DNA of 64,000 nt from Casuarius casuarius (GCA_003342895.1 PTFA01000024.1:397634-461633), one strand, 5' to 3'; positions 27,901 through 39,817 are shown, counted from the first letter of the stretch. Numbers and translations are program-made. The notes: generated by a model from the sequence alone, not told the origin.

Positions 27901-28435
27901 CTGAACCTACAATTTCTCGCAGTGGCCCAAGGGCGGTGGGGATTTATCTACAGCAGCTGGAGCAGCTCCCAGAGGAAACGCCTGCACGGCGTGTCGCAGA
28001 CGACAACCCAAACACAGATGGGATGCTTTACTAGTCGTTGGACCTCCTCCCCAAAATTATTGGTGATCGTGGCACACTTTGGTCTTAAATTTACTCTGCC
28101 ACAGCTCATCTTTTGGAGAGTCAAAAATTTTAAACAATTCCATCCAAGTGCATGGAAGAGAGAGGCCATGGAGGGATCAGTAATTCGATGTGACATCTGA
28201 AAAATGAGTAATACGTGGGAACACGAGCTGTTGCAGAATACAGAAAGCAGCACTCTTGCTAGCTGCTCTGCAGCCCATCCCGTGCCCTCTGTGCAGCAGG
28301 ACTCCTGAAGGGCAGGGAGAGAAGCCACAAAAAATGCTTGTCATCATGTACTTGGTCATTTAAGGACCCACATCTGGGCAAAACAGGGCTGAATTAATTA
28401 GATTTGCAGAGGCCATTTTAATCCCGGAATTTCCT

Positions 28436-28750
28436 GCTCACGCGTTCGATGTTCACAACCTTCGCGCCTGCTGCATGCTTTTGGCACGTATCGCAGCACA
28501 CGATTGCTGAGCACGTCCGCATCGTCCTGCCCTGGGCTTGGGCCCAAACCGAGACTCAGGGTACAGGTCACTCACTCGCAACCAGCCCCGTTTCGGACGA
28601 CTGCACGCCCTGGCAGCGTAATTAGTGAGCTGGTCCTGCCCGCCCGCTCGATGGCCGGGAGGCGACTTCACCTCCCTTCCTCCGCTATTCCCCCGCCAGC
28701 CCCGGGGCCGGGAAGAAGTGAGTGGCACCACGTTGGCACGTGCTAACGTC
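28436..28750. promoter_or_regulatory. CpG-dense pocket inside KCNMB4 intron 1
   Basis: About 310 bases with CpG dinucleotides every 10-15 bases, bordered on both sides by AT-rich sequence with few CpGs. It lies 3 kb downstream of exon 1 and is separate from the promoter island. Such a pocket can mark an alternative promoter or enhancer, but no TATA box, exon or transcript evidence is visible, so the regulatory role is inference. Confidence 0.35.
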
Positions 28751-28764
28751 CGACACAACCATGC

Positions 28765-28852
28765 AGTTTGTCCACATAAAAGTTTTCCCAGCTAAGCCTT
28801 GGGCAAGTCCTGGTGCTATGCCTAACTTCACAGATAGAAAGGGAAAAGTCCA
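28765..28852 (+). repeat. MIR-like SINE fragment
   Basis: The run agccttgggcaagtc, followed by a block ending ctaacttcacagatag, matches the MIR segment gaccttgggcaagtca ... cctcagtttcctcatctg in order and spacing. It was recognised by eye only. Confidence 0.4.
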
Positions 28853-31559
28853 AAAGCAAGAAAGCAGATATTATTAGCAGCTGATACATGCCACGGTAAT
28901 TTTACCCAACCAAACCTATATTCCCGCGCCCTGTGCTGCATGCGTTATCAACTCCCTGCATGGCCAGACGATCCTGACAAATTGACTTTGGAATTAATCC
29001 CCTTAAACCTTATCTCGGAGATTACTATTGCTATCAAAGCAGCTGAAGAAAGGCTACCATCGCTCTATTTACTGAAATTTCTTCCTTGGAGACAACGAAA
29101 AACAAAAAGAAATCCACAAATCACAGTCTGTACACAAATGTAATCACACACAGTGCTTCATATTTACATTTCTGGATTAATTCTGACCCAGCTATATAAT
29201 CTTTTAAGAGCTAAAATGAATCCAGGGCTGTACAATGATGTGATTATCTTAGGAAGGAACAGAAGAAAAAAAAATTTCCTACAGATAGACCTCACTAGAG
29301 TAGACAGAATCATAACTGCAGGTACCTCCATACACAAGCCCACTTTACTATAGAAAGTAAAATATTTTTAGTCCAACACACTGGGGATCTTTTTGGTGGA
29401 GGGAAGCTGCCAACCAATTTAGTATGGCTGTATNGTGTAATGAGCCCGAAAGATGCATTTTTCACACCATTGATTTACCAGGAAGAATAGCCCCCCCATA
29501 AAGGGAGGCTTTTATACAGAATGCAAAAGTCTAAGACCGGCCAAATAAAATCGCTCTTTTTTTTCCCCTTCGAGTTAGTTGGAATAGGCTAGTGTGCAGT
29601 ATGTCTAATTACATTAGTGCAAGCAGGTGTGCTACGAGGGGAGGACGGAAACGGGAGGGTTAACGAGGCCCCTGAAGTATTCATTCATAAATCCGTACTG
29701 GATCTGGATAATGAAATCACCAGATTCCTAATCTGCTGCTATAACTAATCTATTTCAGCATAAAATCCAGAAAGCTTTTAAAGGCAGTAAGACGTTAGGA
29801 CAAAAATAAAAAGGAGAATATAACTGCTCAGCTACGCAGACATTAAACTAGGGGAAAAAAACTCCTCCTATACTAAAGCAACAGCTATACGTCCTTCACT
29901 TCCTCTAAAAGGATATGTTTTCCCAATGAGAACTAAATGACTTTTAGTTTTATTTTGTGTTGGTTTTGCATAAGCTCCTTAAGGTAAGGAAAACAAGTGG
30001 AGCGCATTTCTATGTTCTTTTCCACTTAGTTTCGTTCAGTTACTGCCACAGAATGTGGTTACATCAAAAAACACATCCTTTCTACTCAGTCCCATCCAGC
30101 AAATTACATTCAGTCATCAGCAATCAATATCCCACAGTAAACAACCCAAACCTAAAGGTGCAACGCTCGAGCTAGAGATAAACGGATTATGTTTGTAAAA
30201 GCATGCAAGTACAGCTCACTGCCAACACGCAGACCCGTGTTTGTTTATTAGTTGTTCAATAAATACAGGTTTCTGAATTACATTTACAGGCAGCCCTTCC
30301 GGAGCGCAGCAGAAATTCAAACCCAGCAGCCGGGCAGGTGCAACCCCGGGCGGCCCGCCAGCCTTCCCGGGAGGCGGGAGGAGGCAGGACTGAGAAGTTG
30401 AAAAGAAGAAAAAACTAAAAACCCTCAAACTCCTCGGGGAGATCGCTCAGCAGNCACTACAGGCAGAGCCCCAGCCTGAAAGCCTCTGCCGCCATAGGGG
30501 TACTGGGAGAGCCGGTGACACGGTTCGTCTCCGCAGGGCGAGCCGAAACGCCGTGGGCCAGACGCGCTCCGGCTGGGGCATCTTCTCCCCACGGCAAAGG
30601 GCAGCTTTCTCCCCGCGTGTCGCTGCCCACCCTCCCCAACACGGGGGCAGCACCCGAGGGCCGAGCGCCCGCTTTGCCCAGCTCCCTCGCAGCCAACGTC
30701 GCACCGCTTCGCTGCTGGGCAGGGTCCGGCCCCCCCGGCGCTCCGCTCCCCTGAGCGGTCCCGACACTTCCACGCAAATCGCGCCAGGTTTTATCACCCT
30801 GCTGCCCTCTCTGCCGGCCTCTGCCCTGACCGCCCTTGCGTGACGATGAGCCGCCAGGGGAAAAAAAGCAGCACCCCAGACCCTGGACCCTACAGCTTCA
30901 TCTGTCTCCCAAGAGACAGACCCAAACTGGCACAAATGCAGCCGCGGAGATGTCCTTTTACCTTACTCACTCCTGGACGAGCTGAGGAAAAAAGGAGGGG
31001 GGGGGGGCTGGAAACCGCAGCTTGTTTCCTTCAGCTGCTGCCCCCAAGACGTGGGGCTGGCCAGGAGGACGAGCCCCCTCCCAAGGCTGCGCATCCCGCC
31101 CGAAAGCCCCAGGCTGCTCCTCGGCTCCCGCGCGCGGATCCCCCGTCCCGCGCGCAGCTCCCGGCCGCCCGCATCGGCGGCTCTGCCAACTCTCCCCAAC
31201 TCCCTTCTGCAACCTGCTCCTGATCTTGAGGGGTTTTTCTTTGGGGGAGGGGGGGTCTGCTCCTTTTTTGATTTTCTGGAAACGACTGAACAAAATCTCC
31301 TCCGCTCAGAGTACTGTTAAGATGACGTTTACTCAGCGTTAAAAGAAAAAGGAGAAGGGAAAATCAAGTAACTGCCACGTGAAACGAGAAAAGCACGCTG
31401 TCATCATGCTACTACCCTGCTTTACTAGGAGATGCAACTTCAGATTTAAAGACACTTTTGCTCCGTCTATCTTCACGCAGGCGACACAGAAATTTAACGG
31501 GGGAAAAAAAGGAAAAGGAAAACACGAGCGCGGAAGAAACTTTTGCTGCAACACAGCCA

Positions 31560-31590
31560 CCCCCCGGGGCCCGGGGCCCGGGGCCCGAGC
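31560..31590. repeat. Self-complementary GGGCCC tandem repeat
   Basis: Several adjacent copies of cggggccc make a stretch that is nearly its own reverse complement. It lies about 220 bases inside KCNMB4 intron 1 from the exon 1 donor. It can fold into a very stable hairpin in RNA and DNA. Confidence 0.7.
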
Positions 31591-31806
31591 GCAGAGCCAC
31601 GAGGGGCGGCCGCCGGCCCGCTGGCTTAAAGACAGATTTTCCGCGATTTCTTTTTTCCCCAGGCAGTGGGCGGCGGCGGTGCCGCTGCTCCGCGACGCGC
31701 GGGGCATGGGCGGCGGCAAGCGCGAGCGGTCCGTCCCGCGGGCGGCTTCGCTCTTATTGGGGGGTTTCTTCCCGCGGGCGCGCGCGGGCTCGGGCGCGCA
31801 GCTCAC

Positions 31807-32145
31807 CTTGGGGTTGGTGCGGAGCTGCCGCTCGTCCTCGTGGAGCAGCGCGGGCGCGGCGGAGCGCGAGGTGCGCACCAGCACCTGGAGGCAGGGGTAG
31901 CGCGCCGTGCCGCGGCAGGCGGCGCCGCACGAGAAGGTGCAGGCGAAGCGCTCGCCCAGCTGCCGCACCGCCAGCACCGTGCAGTTGGCGGCGCCGCCGC
32001 CGCGCCGCTCCTGCAGCGCCGGGCGCAGCCAGCAGAAGCCGAGCACCAGCAGCGACAGGAGCCCGGCGGCGATGAGCAGGAAGCCCAGCCGCATGCTCTT
32101 GTCCTCCGCCTCCGTGTACTCGTAGGCCGGGCGGCTCCGCGCCAT
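31807..32145 (-). CDS. KCNMB4: KCNMB4 coding exon 1 (N-terminus, first membrane segment, loop)
   Basis: This encodes residues 1-113, beginning [17 protein letters not shown], which matches the beta-4 N-terminus, and ending TNPK at the gtgagc donor (phase 0). TM1 is about residues 20-40 ([20 protein letters not shown]). The loop has the Cys pattern of the family ([15 protein letters not shown]) and the N54 CT sequon. The second mammalian sequon around residue 90 is absent. The exon is extremely GC-rich and enriched in Ala, Arg and Gly codons relative to mammals. ATG is followed by G, a good +4 context; the bases before it are Ns, so an upstream in-frame start cannot be excluded, although family length supports this one. 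Confidence 0.96.
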
Positions 32146-32356
32146 NNNNNNNNNNNNNNNNNNNNNNNNNNNNNNNNNNNNNNNNNNNNNNNNNNNNNNN
32201 NNNNNNNNNNNNNNNNNNNNNNNNNNNNNNNNNNNNNNNNNNNNNNNNNNNNNNNNNNNNNNNNNNNNNNNNNNNNNNNNNNNNNNNNNNNNNNNNNNNN
32301 NNNNNNNNNNNNNNNNNNNNNNNNNNNNNNNNNNNNNNNNNNNNNNNNNNNNNNNN
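32146..32356. other. Assembly gap (211 Ns)
   Basis: A single run of Ns begins exactly at the base before the KCNMB4 ATG and hides the 5' UTR and core promoter. Both flanks are GC-rich, so sequencing dropout over GC-rich DNA is the likely cause. The true gap length may differ from the N count. Confidence 0.98.
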
Positions 32357-32720
32357 TTCCAGGCTGACCTGATGGAGGCGGAAGGGACAGCTTGCAGCGG
32401 GATTATCGAGCCCGGGAGATTTGCTCCGCGGATGCCTATTCCGGATTAACGCCGTGCAACGGGGCGGAGCGGCGGCGCTGGGGGGCAGCGCGCAGCCCGC
32501 CCTGCCGCCCCCCTGCCGAGGCGGCTTCNCCCTCCTGCGGGAGAGGCTTTCCGGGGGCCCCGGCCCCAGCTCCGGGCGGACCCGCCGGGCACGGCTGAAG
32601 TTTCGGCGAAGCGGGCGGCTCTGGCCCCCGGGAAGCCCCCCGAGGCCGACCCGGGCCCGGCAGAGGCAAGCGGGGCTGAGCAGCGTAAAACTGTGGCTAA
32701 AGCCAGTTCACCAAAACATT

Positions 32721-35700
32721 TTGCTCTGCCCCCTTCTCGTGCCGGAGGCCGGGCCGTGCTCCCCTGCTCTCCGGTGTAATTTCGTAATTAGTGCAGCGGT
32801 CTGCAAAAGTCTGCGAAGTCTCTTAGAGAGACTAAGTCTGCGTGTGCAGTAAGAGTCACAATTAGAGAAATGCATTATCTGGACGTGAGCAAGCGGCTGC
32901 TATTTCCATCTTACCAGGGTTGGCCTAACGCTATCCTACCTCGACAAGACTTTTAGGTGACTCAGCAGGCTGTGATGAGTGCGAGTACTCTGGGCGGTCC
33001 AGCCCGACACCCAAATCTGGCATTTGCAGAGTACAGACAGACCCAGCCTCCGAATCATTCATCATCATTTAAAGATAAAAGGTAAGCAAGATGATAAGCA
33101 TCAAAATGTTTTGCGCAGGAATTGCTTTCAACAGCAAGATATTGACCTTTAAAAGGTAGCCCTAAAAGATGCCCTCTTCAAAACAGGTCTGCAGAAAGGC
33201 AATAGAGCCAAGAAAATAGACCTAGCTCACGAAAAAACTTCTATTACTAAGCATCACCCACCGCAGCAACTGCGATACAATGAGCTCTCCAACGCTGAAG
33301 TACGATAGCTCATAGTTACGTTTTTATTCTGTAGTCTTTATCATAGCTAATTGCATAGAACAAAATGTGACAATTCGAGATGAAGTTGGACCTGATGATA
33401 CAGCAGACAAGATGGTACAGGAATAAAAGAAAAATAAATACGGGAAATCGTACTTTGCTCCAGCCAGGTTTTCCACTCACTTCTCCACTGCAGCAGTGGA
33501 GCAGAGCACACTGTCAAACTTTTGAAAAAAAAGTTGGGCCATAGGTTCTTCAAATGGACTACGTAGGGGCATCAGGCAGGAAGGGTTTTAAGAATCCACT
33601 TGGTGATACGAATATAAATGGTTGCAAATACTATCCTCGGTTGCACTAATGCGCAACCACTCTGTCTTCAAGTTGGTTGCTGTATAGTAGCCATTTCTAA
33701 TACTACAGGTTTTCGTAGAAGTACTCCAGCTGTGAGCCTGGGAAACATCTGTATCTTTCAGTTTTTACCAGTGATAGGTATTTATACTAGAAGCAGAACT
33801 CATCTTGGCTAGCCCTTGGCTCTGTTCGTACGTTCCCCTCAGCCACGCTTCGCTGCTAGCACTTTTGGTGACGGCAGTCTTTGACGGTTGACCTTTCTGT
33901 TCTGTTTTTATCATATGAAAACACTAATTTTGATCAGGTAGGTTGGTTGCCTACCAGTGAACCCTCTTCCAAAAGGAAAGCTTCAACCCTGTTTTTTCAA
34001 TTGTCTTGCATTTTGTCCAGACCAACTGTGATTTCTCATCATTTTTACCATTTGAACAATTGATGTTAAATCTCAATTCACTTGTNACCCAGTTGAGTTC
34101 TTTGCTGTCCCCTGCACATAAAGTACTATCAGCTGAAATTAAGGCAACAGCTCACGGGGTGTAGGTAACNCAGTAACCTTGAGAGTTAGTCTTCCTGGTT
34201 GTATCAAAAATCTACATCCATGGTCTGAGGAGATAGTGAGACTATATTCTAACTGGAAACAGAGCGTGACATTTACCAGACAGCCTCATTGTTTTCAAAG
34301 TTCTGGACAAATACTAAGTTGGGACTGAAACTCTTTATTTTGATCAGTCAGAGGTGACAAGTGGCTGGTTTGTAAGAGCAAAGCTGGGTGCCTCAGGGCC
34401 TGCTTGCAAAGATTTTACTCTGCTATCATCTGCTGAAAGCAAGGAGTCAGCACATTGACTCCGAGATCACAAGAACATGGGTTGTATCAGGAGTAACCAG
34501 GGCCAAGAAAATTAGCGTAGAAGGTTAAGGTAAGCGGGAAAATGTAGTTCTGCTACTAACAGCGAGGTGCAAGTTACGAAATTTGATTTCCACAGGTTTT
34601 TTTTAGTTCTTTCAGATTGTGGCTTACGTTACGAGCATTCTTTGGAAGCCAGTAAATTAATCCAAACACATCACACAATCAGAGTTACCAGGGTGGGAAG
34701 AGCTGAATGTCTAATGTATCTGACAACTAACCCGAACATCTATAGAGCTACGCAAAACAATTCAGACTGATTGCTTTCTTTCAGGTCCTTCCCCATCCTG
34801 TGCCTGAAGTGCAGGCTTACCTTTCGCTAGCAGCGAGACGCCCATCCGCTGATCCCTTAACCGAAGACAGCCTGTACGTTGCACGGTGATGGCACCTCCG
34901 CCTTGGTTATGTGAGAGAAGCATATCCCTATCTGTAGACTTGGTGGGACCTAGCATACCTCTGTAAGCCTCCCTAGCTAAAAGGCTGGGCATCACTGACC
35001 TGCCCAGNGGATAATACGTATTAACAAGACTATCTTGTCTAGCACAAATGAGTGACGAGACCGGTTCTCCGCGCCGATCTTTGTGTGAGAACTATGTGTG
35101 AACAAACGCTGACAACAGGCAGCGGGCTGCAGTGAGCTCCGTGAGGCCATGTGCCCTTTTTTTGTGATAGTGGCCTAGTGATGGTCCTCGTAACACCTCT
35201 CATAGAGCTGTCTTGCACAGTCTTCCATAAAAGTGCCAATAACAAACTAAAACATGCCTTTTTGAAACCAATATGTGGCGCCCAACAGGAAGCAACTTGG
35301 ACTTCGAAGGGAGGAAGATGACACCTAGCTGACAGAAACACATCCACGGTGGGGAAAAAAAACCTCCAACCCTCTATTCAAAAAAGAACTCTAGAGAGCA
35401 CTGAGGAGTATCTACAGAATTTCAGGTATGTTTGCCAGAAAGGACAAATTTGCTAACTTCTATCTTTGTCCAAACTAAAAGCCACAAACGTCTGAACGTT
35501 TTTATAAAAATGTTAACTATTGCTCGTCTTTGCATGACTTTTATAAGTTACTATTCAAGTCACTGCATATTAAATTAGCCTGAATTTCCTAAAGTTTTCA
35601 TGGAATCTTATATCCCCCCAAAATAACTTAAAAGTTTAGTGACCCAAAGCCTACTGGGAATTCAGTACTTACAGTCGTAGATGTACTTTCATTTTACTTC

Positions 35701-38700
35701 GTCAACAAACCAGAATTTATGCATTTCATCCCATATCTCCAAGGAAAAAAGGGGAACACTCGCACTCAGAAACCAAGGTATCACCCTTCCCTCATCTGCA
35801 TCTGCAAGAGCACCTCTGGGACGCCTTCCATTTGCTCTTGATCAGGATCAATGTACAGGTGGTTGAAGGGTGGTGCAGATAATCACCATAATTGGCTAGT
35901 TTGCTGCTCTACTAAAGGAACAGGTCCTGTAGCACAGGGTGCGCGCGCGTGTGTGTGTATATGCATATATGTATGTATATACCAGAAGTAGTTCAAAAAA
36001 GCAATTTTTGCACAAAACTCTTGGCATTTTCAGCAGCAAAATACTGACATACACCTAGGTCTAATATTGGTATATTAATTCTGACAGGGCAGTATGTGAA
36101 ATGTGAATGAAAATCCAAAGCCTAGAAAAGAGATCCAAGCTCAGTTAGCACTGCTAATTCTGAAGTTGATTGAATTAGTAACATTGAAAACAATTGCTAA
36201 ATGTGTTCTAACTTTACCTTCANAAAATAAGCTTTAGCTGCAATAATAACCTGGTTTTAAAAGGAAAAATTGAATTTACTGAAGTAATTCAAACTGCAAT
36301 TTTAAAATAAGTAATCTAGCTGCATTTCCTCTACCCTTTTAAATATACTTGAAGCTTTCAGATTTGCAGACATGAGACTATAGATGCTTATTAAAGGTAG
36401 GGAAAAACCAAAACAGCTACACCATTTTAATTCTTNTACTACATGAAAAATGAAGACATCAGCTGGCAATTCAGATTAACTGCTTGCCCCAATCTGCATT
36501 CTTTACCAAAAATTGAATTCTACAAGCACAGTTTTTAAGGAAGAGGAAATACTGAGAAACATGATAAATGGATATGGCATTTGAAAACAAGAGCACATTC
36601 AAAATTTCATTTTAAAATAACTGATTGTCATACTTACTATTTTAAATCAAAAGCACTGTCTAGCTACATTATACTTAGCATCACAACTGTGCATTTAAAA
36701 ACTCTTTTGAGTGTGGCAGAGAGCAATCACGTTTTCTTTCTGTCAACATCCAGCCATGAAAATACTTTCAGTTAGGAGTTAAAAACTAAATTTAAATGTT
36801 TTTTCACTTTAGGTGATAAATATCTTAAAAGTAGTTATTTAGGAATTGAGTACCCTTCTTCAATAGTCATTGACACCTACATGTCAATGCAGTATCCAGC
36901 TGACTGCTGCGTAGACCCCTGTGCCTCTCAGTACTGCTTAGCTCACTCCAAAGACAGTTTCAAGTTGCTNTTTACATCTATCAGTCTATCAGCACACTGC
37001 AAGCAGTCTCAAAAACAATTTTATAACTGCAATAAAAATATTTTATATGTTATTTGTGGTAATTTTTTTTCCTGCAATCGTAACTGTGAGTAAGTACAAA
37101 AAATATCAGTTGAAAGAGAGAGGAGGGACTTCAAACAGGACATATAGCAAAATGATACAGTTATATATCTTTGTACCAGACAGAAGTCAAGTGTGAATCA
37201 GTGGTGCAGGTCAGTCACAAATCCTGACGTGCAGCTGACACTTACAACTTAACGAGGCCACGGTCACGTGCACAAGCGCTTTTAACCATGTGGCTGTCTA
37301 CAGGATTCACGGGATTACTTGTGTATTCAATTAGACCAGTCAAGCACGTGAAGGTACTCATGTGCTCAGGTATTTGTGGCATCAGGTACCAAGGCAGAGA
37401 TTATGAGAGCTGGGTGGGGTTTTTTTGGTTCTGTTTTTTGAAACTCTTAGGTGTGTTGTCCTTACCTCCTCCCCCCTTGATTCCTAAACCTCTATCAAGT
37501 GGGCAAAACCCATTTTACAGTGGAAATCCAGGCTAGTGGCTGTCCAAAGAAATGGAAGCTGTTTAAAAATATTTGAGTTATTTAAATATTCAATATGCAA
37601 TAATGAGAGACAAATATGGGAACATTTGTGAAACAGGCCAGAAATATGAATACTCCTGGTTGTTTTCAAGAACGCCAGCTTTACTATTCAGAACTTACCT
37701 TGGATGTTACACATTACTATAATTGAAGAAAAAAAAAGCTTAAATTAAAATATTTTAAAGTAGCATTCTATTATCTCCCATAATTCATAGTGATAGCAGA
37801 ATGCAAAAACAGAGCGAGCTTTAGAGGTTAACTGTGAGTTTTAAAAATCAGCAGTTCAATTCAGTCACTAAAATGCAACATGAAGCGTTGAGGTTTCTCT
37901 TGCTTCAGGAATGCAAAGTGAAATGAAATCAGATTTTAAAGTATCCACATATGCTGCTTTAATCACAGGAAATAGGATAAGTGAGAACCAGATCGTTCTT
38001 CCTCTTTGAAGGTGCAAATCATCAGTTCCTTGCTAACAGTTGAGAATTTTGCTAGGATTACAACTTAAGTATCTCAAATTTTTGAAGTATCATACACCTG
38101 AATGCAGCTGTGTCATTAAAATAACCTTTTAATAGACTTACGTTCTCAATTGTAGTTTAGTTGTTTTTAGAGGTATCATAAGGTATGAGAGGTATCCCAT
38201 AGTATGAGATATCTTTTTAAATGTAACTTATCTTGCCCCCTTTACTGTATCTNTTATTCATTTCAATAAGACTAGCTATATAGAGCAAAAAGAAAAAAAA
38301 ATTACAACTGATTTAAAGAGGTAAATATTGGTTAGAGAATCCTTAAAAAAAATTTTAAGGTCCCAGTAGACCTCTGTCAGTAAGAAATTCCACATTTATC
38401 ATGGAGTAATAAGCTTTTGGAAAATTATCCTTTCTTAAAAGAGTTAGACGTATGTTTGAATCTGTTCCAATTTGAAGAAAGAAAAAGTCACAATCTTTTT
38501 CAGCTCTGTTAACCATCATTTAGATTATAACCATTCCTTTCAAGTTGAGAAAGCAGCTTACTTTAAATAAAAGGATGATAATCAGTAGGTTTATATGTTT
38601 ATGTCTCTCATCTTAAAATATATACAAAAATGTAGAATTTAAAGTCGCTATACACCTGATACAGAAACACAACAGTGTCCCTAATGGTCAATTGCTAAAC

Positions 38701-39420
38701 ATAATTTGCTAAATGCCAATAGACTGTTTTGCACTGTGTAGAGAAATAGGTTAAAAACCTAAATATAAAAATAAAAAANAACCCCTCAAGATTCACTGAC
38801 ATTGTTTTGCTGTCTTTTCTTGCTTTAGTAACCTCAGGTATTTTGAAACTGTTTGCTTCATCAGAGGCAGCTGAATGAGAAACAGTAGTCACATTAAGAA
38901 AAAGGAAACTACTGAAATGGTTTGGAATTTTCTTCTTCCACTTTCAAGAACAGTTACAAAGTTTTTCAGAAACAACATATTCCTGTTTGCTCGAGTTCAG
39001 AAGCTCATGTTGTAATGATCATCAGATGAAACGTACTTCTACTTTAAGTGATAAAATACCAGCTTGGAACTGTGACCAGTTTTAAACCAAGCTTCTTACA
39101 AGTTTTCCTACTGTGATGAGTTCTTGAAACATCCTTCTATCATTTGATATGTTACCCAACCCCATTTATAAAAGTGATTTTTTTTTTTTTTTTTGCTTCA
39201 AAAGCAAGGTTAACCAAAATTTTTGGCCAACCATGGAGAAGTATATGTATCTCTCAAAATTACTTGTCAGCAGCAAAAAGACTCTTCAAGGTAAGTGTTT
39301 TAACCACTGTACAGTTTGATAGTTTTAATACTTCAACATTTTTTTTTCCATTTTCATTGTTGAAGAAATAATTTCACAATCTCAAATCAAAGTCAACACT
39401 GCAGTGAGGAGAGCTTTTCT
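32721..39420. other. Intergenic region between KCNMB4 and CNOT2
   Basis: No exon or RNA gene was recognised. Composition is AT-rich. It contains a CG/TG/TA compound microsatellite at 35939-35981, a diverged 19-base tandem duplication at 38172-38209 and a T run at about 39178-39194. The rightmost part could be distal CNOT2 3' UTR. Control elements for KCNMB4 are expected here but none can be identified from sequence alone. Confidence 0.6.
35939..35981. repeat. Compound CG/TG/TA microsatellite
   Basis: Alternating purine-pyrimidine DNA runs without a break from gtgcgcgcgcgtgtgtgtgt into tatatgcatatatgtatgtatata. The CG and TG part is a typical Z-DNA-forming sequence. It lies about 3.6 kb upstream of the KCNMB4 start. 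Confidence 0.85.
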
Positions 39421-39811
39421 ACTTTATTACAAAGAGAAGAAGCCTTTATGTGGTCAGAAAATACAAGATTGATCTTTTTTTTTTTTCTCTTCCTATGAAA
39501 CGCTGCTGTTCAAACAGCCAGAGTGAATTGTCTCAGTTCACTTCTTTAAGTCCCATCACATTCACTTGGGTATGGATGTCCTTGGCTGCTGAAAATCTGG
39601 CCCTTTAGTGCACAGGGCGACAAAGTAGTCCCCTGACCAGCAGTTCCAGAATGTCCCGTTTTCATATATTGCATCCATGCACACCTCCTAAAAATGAGGT
39701 ACAGCAGGGCAAACATTTTCCAAAATAGATGTCATATATATAATATATACACATTCGTACATACATACCTTTATTCATGTGATGTCCAAAAATTTAAAAA
39801 AAATGTACACA

Positions 39812-39817
39812 TTTATT
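39812..39817 (-). promoter_or_regulatory. CNOT2: Candidate distal poly(A) signal for CNOT2
   Basis: This is AATAAA on the minus strand, about 730 bases past the CNOT2 stop. Others occur at 39770-39775 and 39423-39428. I cannot choose between them without 3'-end data. Confidence 0.3.

Larger units (their letters stand above)
22712..31806 (-). other. KCNMB4: KCNMB4 intron 1
   Basis: The donor is gtgagc directly after exon 1 and the acceptor ttttgacag. No coding exon was recognised. The intron holds a TTTG microsatellite near 24.96 kb, a short AAATA run near 25.85 kb, a GC-rich islet at about 26.75-27.1 kb, a CpG-rich pocket at 28.44-28.75 kb, a MIR-like fragment near 28.77-28.85 kb, and the 3' shore of the promoter CpG island from about 30.3 kb. 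If the intron were retained, the exon 1 frame would stay open to about 31339. Confidence 0.8.
10748..32145 (-). other. KCNMB4: KCNMB4 gene, coding span (BK channel beta-4 subunit)
   Basis: Three coding exons (32145-31807, 22711-22584, 10916-10748) join to a 211-residue protein, one longer than the 210 of mammals. The beta-4 subunit sits in the plasma membrane with both ends in the cytoplasm. It assembles with the pore-forming alpha subunit KCNMA1, slows BK gating and shifts its calcium and voltage sensitivity, and is the main neuronal beta subunit; in mammals it also makes BK channels resistant to some scorpion toxins. Visible features are TM1 (about 20-40), a Cys-rich extracellular loop (C69, C73, C77, C85, C114, C120, C149) and TM2 (about 174-195). 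Splice sites are all GT-AG with phases 0 and 2. No frameshift or stop interrupts the frame. The gene points toward the left edge, downstream of CNOT2 on the same strand. Confidence 0.95.
30290..32720. promoter_or_regulatory. KCNMB4: CpG island over KCNMB4 promoter and exon 1
   Basis: GC content and CpG density rise sharply from about 30.3 kb and fall after about 32.7 kb, the peak being exon 1 and its immediate flanks. GC boxes such as ggggcgg occur at 32461-32467, on the far side of the gap. The island covers the expected promoter of KCNMB4. The actual start site lies inside or beyond the N gap. Long open frames on both strands in this region are a result of base composition and not genes. 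Confidence 0.75.

Noticed and set aside
30447..32125. Many long open frames on both strands around KCNMB4 exon 1
   Set aside because: GC-rich DNA has few stop codons. Only the frame with beta-4 similarity and a splice donor is a gene; the others overlap it or the island and show no recognisable protein.
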